A DNA stretch of 64,000 nt from an uncultured Carboxylicivirga sp. Lineage in GTDB: Bacteria; Bacteroidota; Bacteroidia; Bacteroidales; Marinilabiliaceae. This document shows positions 57,070-64,000 of the stretch, piece by piece. Made by a program: the position numbers and the translations under genes. Each line of letters starts with the position of its first letter. Position 1 is the stretch's first letter. Location of the stretch: contig CANNEA010000004.1 of the NCBI GenBank assembly GCA_947503525.1, positions 534,743 through 598,742 on the forward strand, in the 5' to 3' direction. The notes under the pieces were generated by a model. That model did no database searches. It was not told where the DNA came from and worked only from the letters and a program-made list of their open reading frames with translations.

Positions 57070-57387
57070 CTATAACCAATCTTTAGCCAAATGGTAAGAG
57101 TTAAAAACTTTTACAGTTACTCCGGCTGTTTTGATATTTTTACACAGCAGTATTAAAAATGCCGTTTCTGTAGCTCCCTTGCTGACAAAAGCAATTTGCT
57201 TAAAACCAAATTGACCAATCATCTCGCTTAAATAAGCTGCGTAATTATCGAATCCAGGATGGTAGTCAACTAAAGTTAAATGCCTTACATCAACTAATAA
57301 TTCCTGACTCTTAAGATCTTTTAGCTGATCTAATAAAAACTGTCGTATCTGACCAAAATTTAATTTGCCTTTTATATTAATTTCCAA
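57070..57387 (-). CDS. Small STAS/SpoIIAA-like protein, hypothetical
   Basis: A 105-aa cytosolic protein with alternating beta/alpha pattern (LLVDVRHLTLVDYHPGFDNY, KQIAFVSKGATETAFLILLC, VTVKVFNSYHLAKDWL) consistent with a STAS-like or SpoIIAA-like fold. No conserved phosphorylatable serine motif is clear. It is a single gene between a plus-strand terminator and the SusCD locus terminator. The fold is a guess from pattern; the gene itself is well formed. Confidence 0.55.
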   Translation of the reverse strand: MEINIKGKLNFGQIRQFLLDQLKDLKSQELLVDVRHLTLVDYHPGFDNYAAYLSEMIGQFGFKQIAFVSKGATETAFLILLCKNIKTAGVTVKVFNSYHLAKDWL

Positions 57388-57494
57388 GATGAACGCTTTT
57401 AAGAATTCGAGATTTAGAAGATAGAAAATGTCTTCATAATGAATTTAAACTTGGGTAGGCACACTAAAAGAACTTTACTTATTTATAAGCTACT

Positions 57495-57527
57495 AAGAAA
57501 GGAAGAGGTGTTTCAATAAACACCTCC
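57495..57527 (-). terminator. Intrinsic terminator of the SusCD locus
   Basis: GAGGTGTTT (57505-57513) pairs with AAACACCTC (57518-57526) around a 4-nt loop; on the minus strand TCCTTTCTTAG follows. It lies 15 bp past the stop at 57542 and ends the SusC-SusD-lipoprotein transcript. Confidence 0.7.
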
Positions 57528-57541
57528 TACATTCTTTAGCA

Positions 57542-58348
57542 CTATTTTTTGTACATATCAAATGTACCCCGGTCCCAACCTTGATTAGGTGAATCTCCCG
57601 GATAAATAAAATATTCCAGATTTTCGATACTTCCCATACAGGCATTATAAGTCCCATTACTCAGGCTTCTTATCCAGACATTTTCATAACCAATATTCAA
57701 ATCCTCAAAGAAAAATTGTGCGGGAATAGAGCAATTAGTTTCGGAGCGTTCAAAGTTGATTTTAACTTTTGAGCCCTTAACATCCCAAAGACCATCAACA
57801 AATACAGAAAAGGGATCATCTCCTGCGGTAATTTCCACATCATATTCAAATTCGCCATTGTAAGCATGTTCAAATACATGATAAGATCCGATAAAAGCAT
57901 CACGATCAAAATCACAAAATTTAAATAAGTCTAACTTATACGAATTGTTATACGCAGCTTCTTCATCGGCCTTAGTTGCCCTAAGTGTTAGCGCTAAAGT
58001 TGAGCCAAATGGTTTGGCACCATCGTATAATCCTTTAACTTGTGCTTTAACTATAACCTCTCCTGCTGGTATTTCTATTATATTATTGAGTAAGATAAAA
58101 TCCACCCCTTCTTGTGCTGTAGAATTGGGCTCATCTATTACCACTTCGAAGCTTCGGTTTTGGTCTACAGCTTTACTTACTCCTACTTCTATTTCAAAAA
58201 CAGGATCAGTATCATCTACAATTAAACTACCCTTTGTTTCCAGAAAATGAACTTGTGAGGGGCCATCGTATATTTCCACTTTGTTGTCCGTACATGATCC
58301 GATCAAAATGGCTAATGTCACGAACAATGATATATATTGAATTTTCAT
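57542..58348 (-). CDS. Surface lipoprotein with Calx-beta-like domain, downstream of SusD
   Basis: A 268-aa lipoprotein (signal MKIQYISLFVTLAILIGSC). Residues ~30-125 resemble the Calx-beta or DUF4843-type sandwich often encoded after SusD (SFEVVIDEPNSTAQEGVDF, EIPAGEVIVKAQVKGLYD). The remaining ~140 residues are beta-rich and may hold a binding domain. It probably sits on the cell surface as an accessory glycan- or ligand-binding protein for the SusCD complex. The gene lies 19 bp after susD. Confidence 0.72.
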   Translation of the reverse strand: MKIQYISLFVTLAILIGSCTDNKVEIYDGPSQVHFLETKGSLIVDDTDPVFEIEVGVSKAVDQNRSFEVVIDEPNSTAQEGVDFILLNNIIEIPAGEVIVKAQVKGLYDGAKPFGSTLALTLRATKADEEAAYNNSYKLDLFKFCDFDRDAFIGSYHVFEHAYNGEFEYDVEITAGDDPFSVFVDGLWDVKGSKVKINFERSETNCSIPAQFFFEDLNIGYENVWIRSLSNGTYNACMGSIENLEYFIYPGDSPNQGWDRGTFDMYKK

Positions 58349-58367
58349 TTTTGATTAATTTAAAACA

Positions 58368-59819
58368 TTAATAACCATCATTTTGCTTGATGTTCTTATT
58401 ACCATTCAGTTCGGCAGTTGGAATTGGCCATTGCCAACGATAGTCGTCCGCATCAATCGATAAGTCATTGGCAGTTGATGTGTTTTCCTGAGGAATACGA
58501 GTAAATCCCTTACCCATTCGTTTAAGGTCAAACCAATAGAACCCTTCAAACATTAACTCCTTTTGGCGCTCCTTCACGATAAACTCTTTTAATGCATCTC
58601 CACCAATACTAATACTTTGATGATTAGTTATGCGATGATCCAATAATTCATCCAGATCAGCTGCTGCCAAAGCATCATCATTTGTATACGCATAGGCCTC
58701 GGCGCGCATTAAATACATTTCGGCCAATCGCATAGGTTTTGGCATGTTCATTCCCTGATCGGTATACTCAGGATTAGTTGGGTATTTATATATCATATAA
58801 CTGTTCCAACCAAATCCAGTGAGTGAATAATCGAGGTAAGTAGTATAGCGCGCGTCAGCACTAGTATTATAATTACTCACCCACCAGTTGGCTGGAACAT
58901 AATCGGGCATAGGTAATGTTACTGTATTATTACGATTATAAAAGTTATATCCCGGAGCAGCTCCAAAATCGGTTACTGTATAGCCAACCTTCCAGATTAT
59001 TTCTGAGCCAATGTCTTTAAGCCACATGTCTTTAAAACCTTGATCTTTACTTAATGCATAAACCGTACTTTCGATTACATCACTGCTGTATTCAATTACG
59101 CCTTCATAATCTTTCATATCCATCATCACACGAGCCATTAGACCCTTTGCGAAATGATTGGTAAAAATGACATTGTCGTAATTGGTATTTTCAGGTAACA
59201 AGGTGATGGCTTCTTCCAAATCATCTATCACCATTGCATAAACTTCCTCAACCGTATTTCGTTTTGGATTCTCATTCTCATAAGTTTTACGATAGGGTAT
59301 CCCTAAATCACCAGATGATGTAGAAGAATTATAGGCCTTACCAAACAGACGAACTAAATTATAATGCAATAATGCTCTTCCTACATAGGCTTCACCTTTT
59401 ATTCTGTTTATATTGGCTTCATCACCTTCAATAGTATGCAAATGGTTTATTAAGTAATTGGCATTGTAAATGGTAGTGTAATGATTACCCCAAACGTTAC
59501 CCACCTCTGAAGTACCAGGATTTATTTTCCAGGCATACATTTCACCCATTTGATTGGTAAAACCAGAAGAAGCCAAAGCAGCATCGGTCATAATATCAGT
59601 TAACACCGTTAGTGTTCTTCCATAGGATGCTGATGATTTAAATGAGGCATACATTCCGTTCAATAACACCTGAGCATCTTGCTCATTAGTCAATATATCA
59701 TCTACTGGAGTACTATCTTGCGGTTTTGTATCAAAGAAATCTTCGCAGGAAGGCAACATCACCATAAGGGCAATGAGCACTGCGTAAATTGAAATATTAT
59801 TCTTTATCATGATTTTCAT
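58368..59819 (-). CDS. SusD/RagB-family outer-membrane lipoprotein
   Basis: The start at 59819 (MKIMIKNNISIYAVLIALMVMLPSC) gives a lipoprotein signal and a 10-bp gap after susC; an in-frame start at 59846 would overlap the susC end. The 483-aa product has SusD TPR-like helices and typical blocks: EDFFDTKPQDSTPVDDIL after the lipobox, RIKGEAYVGRALLHYNLVRLFG, VMARVMMDMKDYEGVIEYS, and the C-terminal FIVKERQKELMFEGFYWFDL. It captures the ligand on the surface and delivers it to SusC. The substrate is not visible because no glycoside hydrolase is encoded in the visible part of the locus. Confidence 0.95.
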   Translation of the reverse strand: MKIMIKNNISIYAVLIALMVMLPSCEDFFDTKPQDSTPVDDILTNEQDAQVLLNGMYASFKSSASYGRTLTVLTDIMTDAALASSGFTNQMGEMYAWKINPGTSEVGNVWGNHYTTIYNANYLINHLHTIEGDEANINRIKGEAYVGRALLHYNLVRLFGKAYNSSTSSGDLGIPYRKTYENENPKRNTVEEVYAMVIDDLEEAITLLPENTNYDNVIFTNHFAKGLMARVMMDMKDYEGVIEYSSDVIESTVYALSKDQGFKDMWLKDIGSEIIWKVGYTVTDFGAAPGYNFYNRNNTVTLPMPDYVPANWWVSNYNTSADARYTTYLDYSLTGFGWNSYMIYKYPTNPEYTDQGMNMPKPMRLAEMYLMRAEAYAYTNDDALAAADLDELLDHRITNHQSISIGGDALKEFIVKERQKELMFEGFYWFDLKRMGKGFTRIPQENTSTANDLSIDADDYRWQWPIPTAELNGNKNIKQNDGY

Positions 59820-59829
59820 TTTTACTGGG

Positions 59830-62748
59830 TTAAAATCCGATGTCAATACCGATGGTAATGGTTCTCACGTGTGGATACATATTAGCCTCACTCACCCCAT
59901 AATATTCAGGGTCGATGCCTTTATAAGCTGTCCATGTGAAAAGATTCTGCCCTTGTGCATAAACCCTACAGCTATTAAAAAAGTTGGTCTTATTCAATAA
60001 ATTAGGATTTAAAGTATAACTTAATGTCAAGTTCTTTAAGCGAAGGAATGAGGCATTCTCTAATAATCGGGTATCAAACTGGTTATCCTGATATTGAGGA
60101 TGCGGATTAGTCGCCTTATCACCCGGAGCTTTCCAATAATCCAACATATCGGTACTTTGATTGTATGAAGCAAACATGCCATTACTATCGGTGAAATAGC
60201 GCGTATTATTTACTATCCATTTGTCGGCCATCCACGAAAAGAAAGCAGATAATTGTAGGCTCTTATAACTAAATGTACCTGTGAAACCACCTGTTAAAGG
60301 AGGTAAATAAGCTTTACCCTCTTGCATCACTCTATGATTATCTGAATAGGTATCTGTCACTTCACCATCAGCCGTATACCACAATCCTTTACCATTAGCT
60401 TCATTTACACCAGCCCACTCAGCCATATAAAAAGTACCTAAAGGCTGACCTACCTCAATTTTGGTAAAACCCTGATCAATCTCTTCAAGGTCGTTATATA
60501 ATTTTGTGACTTTATTGATGTTGTAAGATAGGTTAGCATTTAAATGAAAACTAAAGTCCTGAATTTTTACAACTTCGCCATCTAGCTCCAGTTCGAAACC
60601 ACTATTATTCATTTCTCCAATATTCTCCAATCGACCCGACAATCCGGTTGTAATTGATCGAGGAACAAAGAACAACATGTCTTTTGTTGTTTCGCTATAA
60701 AAATCAACCTTAGCTCTGTACTTTCTTAAAAAAGCCAGATCCAATGCCACATTAGCTTTAAATTTTTTCTCCCAGGTTAAATCATCATTGGCAGCCTGAG
60801 CATAAAAGCTGGCACTTTGATTCATGTAGGTACCATATCCAAATAAAGCCTGATGCTCGTAGTTTCCAATATTGTAGTTACCTGTTTCACCAACACTTGC
60901 ACGAAGCTTAAGTTGATCAATCCATGCTATGTCCTTCACCAAATCTTCTTCCTGTATGTTCCAGCCTAGGCCGGCACTCCAGAATGTTCCCCAACGTTCA
61001 TTTTTACCAAATCGAGACGAACCATCACGACGTATGCTTAAATCGGCCAGATATTTATACTTATAACTGTAAGCCATATTTCCAAAGAAAGATGCTACCG
61101 TATAGTCATAGCCATTACCACCCCAACTATCAATCTCTGAAGTAACATCAAGCACTTTAAGTTTGCTTGTTGGCAGGTTTTTACCAGCAGCATGAAAACT
61201 GGTGCTATTATTTGAAATAATCTCCTGCCCCACCATCACATTAAAGTCGTGGTTTTCAGCTACCAGAAATTTATAGCGTAAGGTGTTGGTTGGGGTTATT
61301 CTAAAGTTACGTCTGAACGAATTGGTCACACGACCATTGGTAGCTTGCCCCCATTCCGATTCAGGGTGAAGGAAATTATAACTTGTGTAATCATAGAAAT
61401 CAATTCCTAAATTAGATTTAAACACTAAGCCCTTTGCTAATTCAACATCAAAAAATACACCTCCAACAATTTTTAGAGTATTGTTTTTATCTTCATTAAG
61501 CATGATCTGCTCGATTGGGTTGGCCCATGGAAATCCCTCGCTATTATAGCTGCCATCTTCTTTATAAGGTGCTAAATAAGGATTTAATAATCGAGCTGAA
61601 AAAATCGGATTATAGACATTGGTTGAAGCGGCACCTCCGGAAACTGTATTATTGTTCTTCTCGTAACCAATAGAGAGATTGGTGCCCAAATTCGCTTTCT
61701 CCGATATTTTATTATCCAGATTTAAACGAAAAGTGAAACGTTCAAAATCCGAACGGTATTGAATTCCATCCTGGTAATAATAACCTCCTGATACATAGTA
61801 GCGGGTGCGTTCGCCGCCTCCGTTTGCCGATATCTCATGCGACTGGGTAAAAGCATCACGTAATACTTCATCTAGCCAATTGATATTAACTTTCATTAAT
61901 TCCAACTTCTCCTCAGGAGTGTAATTTTTAATGCCCGTTTCTTCTTCGTATTGAATCTTTTGGGCTGTATTCATCATATTAAAATTATCACGGGCAATCT
62001 GGTTGAATCCATATTGACCACGGTACTGGATATTGGTTTTACCACCATATGAACCGCGCTTGGTGGTAATAACTATTACCCCATTACTGGCACGACTACC
62101 ATATAAAGATGTAGCTGTCGCATCCTTCAGGATAGATACATTCTCAATGTCATTTTGATTTAAGGATGAAAATTGTCCAGCTGTGATAGGTACTCCATCC
62201 ATAATGTATAAGGGATCATTACCTGCATTTATCGAACTCACACCACGAATACGAACGGTTGCTGCCGCTCCGGGACGACCTGATGAGCCAACTGAAATAA
62301 CACCCGGCGCACGTCCTTGCAGTGCTTGATCAAAACTAGCTACCGGCACCTGCGCAATCTTATCAGCAGATACAACTTCAACCGAACCGGTATATGTACC
62401 TTTCTTTTGAATGCCATAACCCGTTACCACAACTTCGTCCAAATTTTCAGAGTCAGACTCCAATTGAATATTTAATAGGGTTTGTCCAGTAAATGCAATC
62501 TCCTGAGCCTTATAGCCAATAAATGAATAGACTAATGTCGTTGCATCATCAGGCACCTGAAAGCTATAATAGCCCTCATAATTGGTTACTGTTCCGATTG
62601 TTGTGCCTTTCACCACTACGGTAACCCCAATCATGGGTTCACCATTTGCCTTATCTGTAATTGTACCAGAAATCGATTTATCCTGAGCAAAAACTGCTCC
62701 AGACGACACAATAAACAGTAAGAGCAGATAACTTAATACATGCCTCAT
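59830..62748 (-). CDS. SusC/RagA-family TonB-linked outer-membrane transporter
   Basis: A 972-aa protein: signal peptide (MRHVLSYLLLLFIVSSGAVFAQ), carboxypeptidase-regulatory-like domain (residues ~25-105, SISGTITDKANGEPMIGVTV), plug (~110-230, VVVTGYGIQKKGTYTGSVEV, DPLYIMDGVPI, ATATSLYGSRASNGVIVITT) and the C-terminal beta-barrel ending VRTITIGIDIGF. It is the transport channel of the SusCD pair. The gene precedes susD by 10 bp and follows a DUF4625-type lipoprotein gene by 97 bp. Confidence 0.96.
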   Translation of the reverse strand: MRHVLSYLLLLFIVSSGAVFAQDKSISGTITDKANGEPMIGVTVVVKGTTIGTVTNYEGYYSFQVPDDATTLVYSFIGYKAQEIAFTGQTLLNIQLESDSENLDEVVVTGYGIQKKGTYTGSVEVVSADKIAQVPVASFDQALQGRAPGVISVGSSGRPGAAATVRIRGVSSINAGNDPLYIMDGVPITAGQFSSLNQNDIENVSILKDATATSLYGSRASNGVIVITTKRGSYGGKTNIQYRGQYGFNQIARDNFNMMNTAQKIQYEEETGIKNYTPEEKLELMKVNINWLDEVLRDAFTQSHEISANGGGERTRYYVSGGYYYQDGIQYRSDFERFTFRLNLDNKISEKANLGTNLSIGYEKNNNTVSGGAASTNVYNPIFSARLLNPYLAPYKEDGSYNSEGFPWANPIEQIMLNEDKNNTLKIVGGVFFDVELAKGLVFKSNLGIDFYDYTSYNFLHPESEWGQATNGRVTNSFRRNFRITPTNTLRYKFLVAENHDFNVMVGQEIISNNSTSFHAAGKNLPTSKLKVLDVTSEIDSWGGNGYDYTVASFFGNMAYSYKYKYLADLSIRRDGSSRFGKNERWGTFWSAGLGWNIQEEDLVKDIAWIDQLKLRASVGETGNYNIGNYEHQALFGYGTYMNQSASFYAQAANDDLTWEKKFKANVALDLAFLRKYRAKVDFYSETTKDMLFFVPRSITTGLSGRLENIGEMNNSGFELELDGEVVKIQDFSFHLNANLSYNINKVTKLYNDLEEIDQGFTKIEVGQPLGTFYMAEWAGVNEANGKGLWYTADGEVTDTYSDNHRVMQEGKAYLPPLTGGFTGTFSYKSLQLSAFFSWMADKWIVNNTRYFTDSNGMFASYNQSTDMLDYWKAPGDKATNPHPQYQDNQFDTRLLENASFLRLKNLTLSYTLNPNLLNKTNFFNSCRVYAQGQNLFTWTAYKGIDPEYYGVSEANMYPHVRTITIGIDIGF

Positions 62749-62845
62749 TTTATGTAGTTTTTAAATTTAGATTCGTTGCGATTTAATGGTCTCTCCTAAT
62801 GTGAAAACCATCTTAATGTCTGTCAAGCCTATTTGTACGGCTTGT

Positions 62846-63283
62846 TTATTCTATAGTAATTGGGATTTCGGTTCGGCTAAAATTGAGTGCCTGATCAACG
62901 GTGAGAACCACTAATAGATAATCGCCGGATTTCATTTCAAGCGGAATGTTGGTTTCAAATAGAAATTGATCACTTATGGCATCATCAGTTCCTGCAAGTG
63001 GAAAGGTTACAGGATCAGGATTCCAGGGATCATCCCACCCTCTTGTTGCCTTTAACTGCTCCGACAAATAAACCGTGCATTCTTTTAGAGCAATGTCATC
63101 TTTAAAATTTGCTGTAAACATCAGGGTATTTCCCCTGTAATAGGTTGTTTGGGTCTGAGGCATTATAATCTCAGAGCTTGGGGGTATAACATCTTGTGTA
63201 CTTTCCTCCTTATCACATGCCATAAATAGTATAAGGCCAATTGCCAAAAACATATAGTTTTTAATCATTATTCTCATCTTCAT
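62846..63283 (-). CDS. DUF4625-like lipoprotein
   Basis: A 145-aa lipoprotein (signal ...FLAIGLILFMAC) with one immunoglobulin-like sandwich domain: TTYYRGNTLMFTANFKDDIA, LKECTVYLSEQLK, SGDYLLVVLTVDQALNFSRT. This resembles DUF4625, often encoded near TonB-linked uptake systems in Bacteroidota. It lies between the T9SS protein gene and susC. Function unknown; a surface-exposed binding role is plausible. Confidence 0.65.
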   Translation of the reverse strand: MKMRIMIKNYMFLAIGLILFMACDKEESTQDVIPPSSEIIMPQTQTTYYRGNTLMFTANFKDDIALKECTVYLSEQLKATRGWDDPWNPDPVTFPLAGTDDAISDQFLFETNIPLEMKSGDYLLVVLTVDQALNFSRTEIPITIE

Positions 63284-63365
63284 TGTATTTAGTTTGCTTT
63301 TTTTTTAACCATACATTATGAAAGGAAGTACTTGTTTCGCTCTTCATTTTAATTTCATTAATGTG

Positions 63366-63394
63366 AAAGAAAAAGCCCTGCTCGTTTGCAGGGC
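63366..63394 (-). terminator. Intrinsic terminator after the T9SS protein gene
   Basis: GCCCTGC (63375-63381) pairs with GCAGGGC (63388-63394) around a 6-nt loop; on the minus strand it is followed by TTTTTCTTT. It lies 21 bp past the stop at 63416. Confidence 0.85.
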
Positions 63395-63415
63395 AATTCC
63401 GACACAATTAACTCT

Positions 63416-64000
63416 TTAGAGTTTATTAACTTTCTTCATCGATGTATTTCCGTTTACATCTGTTGTAACTACTATATATAAACCTTTAGGTAATTCTGAA
63501 ATATTGATTTGTGTTAAGTCATCACCTGCGGCGGTTTTTACTTTAGCACCATTTAAAGTCACAACTTCAATTGATACCAATTGGCTATCTGATGAAATAT
63601 TGATGATATCACTTGTTGGGTTCGGGTAGATTGAAAGTGACATTACCTCTTCAGAATCAATCACAGTGGCTGTATTCATCGTGATATAAGCTACTTCACC
63701 TGTTCCTGAAACTACGCTTACACTTCCTGTATATGTTTCCCAACCATTCGCTTCTACCTCTACATTATAATCGCCTTCGAATAACATTATGGAATACTGG
63801 CTTAGTCCTCCATCCCATGTTGCCTGCGTTGGAGTGCCGTTTACATCAACAGTGACTGTGGCGCCCTGAATCGCAAATAATCCATCGGTTGGTATTATTC
63901 CAAAGTTTACTTGAGTGGCAGCGCTCATCGTGATAAAAGCGACTTCGCCGGTTCCAGAAACTACATTTACTGTTCCTGTATGTGTTGACCAGCCATATGC
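63416..64000 (-). CDS. Secreted repeat protein with T9SS C-terminal sorting domain, partial
   Basis: Only the C-terminal 194 residues are visible; the frame is open to the right edge. The last ~75 residues form a type A T9SS sorting domain (LSIYPNPTSDIINIS, TLNGAKVKT, ISELPKGLYIVV, ending KKVNKL), so the protein is exported through type IX secretion. Before it, two copies of a ~83-residue repeat are seen (GWSTHTGTVNVVSGTGEVAF and GWETYTGSVSVVSGTGEVAY), which resemble PEGA or carboxypeptidase-regulatory-like beta domains. Catalytic content lies upstream, outside the window. Confidence 0.85.
   Translation of the reverse strand, partial: AYGWSTHTGTVNVVSGTGEVAFITMSAATQVNFGIIPTDGLFAIQGATVTVDVNGTPTQATWDGGLSQYSIMLFEGDYNVEVEANGWETYTGSVSVVSGTGEVAYITMNTATVIDSEEVMSLSIYPNPTSDIINISSDSQLVSIEVVTLNGAKVKTAAGDDLTQINISELPKGLYIVVTTDVNGNTSMKKVNKL

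Noticed and set aside
1..64000. CRISPR arrays, tRNA/rRNA genes, insertion sequences, prophage or integrative elements
   Set aside because: No regularly spaced identical repeats with unique spacers, no cloverleaf-like or rRNA sequence and no transposase, integrase or phage structural genes were seen in reading the window on both strands.

Overview
The window reads as a chromosomal segment of an AT-rich, glycan-degrading member of the Bacteroidota, probably marine or anaerobic (Marinilabiliales-like; this is inference, since no rRNA is present). The evidence is a SusC/SusD pair, several lipoproteins with Bacteroidota-style lipoboxes, a type IX secretion sorting domain, TonB receptors with carboxypeptidase-regulatory-like N-termini, and promoter elements of the TTTG...TAnnTTTG type. 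No tRNA, rRNA, CRISPR array, transposase or prophage was seen.

Positions 1-35660 (almost all minus strand) form an alpha-mannoside / probable high-mannose N-glycan utilisation region. A GntR-headed operon (6740 down to 1) encodes a GntR/UTRA regulator, a ROK sugar kinase, a FucP-like transporter, a lipoprotein glycosidase, a mannose-6-phosphate isomerase-like protein and a partial lipoprotein. A separate secreted glycosidase lies at 6997-9174. Next come two tandem GH92 alpha-mannosidases with inserted PA14 domains and a GH38 mannosidase. A ten-kilobase operon (29467 down to 18945) then starts with a second GH38 and continues with a sugar porter, cupin, RraA-like protein, SDR, a solute-binding-protein-like protein without signal peptide, enoyl-CoA hydratase, CaiB/BaiF CoA-transferase and a mannonate-dehydratase-like protein. 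A LamG plus GH18-like lipoprotein, a LacI regulator and a 6-phosphogluconolactonase-like protein follow. Four near-identical LacI-type palindromes (consensus GCTAAAACGTTTTAGC) precede the first GH38, the second GH38 and the lactonase (two copies), tying these units into one regulon. No SusC/SusD pair lies inside this mannosidase block.

Positions 34494-47792 hold mostly housekeeping and signalling genes: alkaline phosphatase, LMW protein tyrosine phosphatase overlapping a fructosamine-kinase-family gene, a cytidylate-kinase-like gene, endonuclease III, a TonB receptor with a ZIP metal transporter, and two paralogous TPR sensor kinases. Between the cytidylate-kinase-like gene and nth lies a tandem array of three ~165-175 bp repeats. 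On the minus strand each has a Bacteroidota promoter, a short conserved stretch and an intrinsic terminator, so they look like three tandem small-RNA genes.

Positions 48028-53258 contain a damage-tolerance set: a DnaE-type polymerase, a Y-family polymerase and a divergent LexA-like XRE/S24 repressor with a perfect inverted repeat in the shared promoter region. Positions 53471-57387 hold a BI-1/YccA membrane protein, a complete subclass B1 metallo-beta-lactamase, and small hypothetical and AIM24-type proteins. Positions 57542-64000 hold a second uptake locus (lipoprotein, SusD, SusC, DUF4625-type lipoprotein, T9SS-secreted repeat protein) that continues past the right edge.
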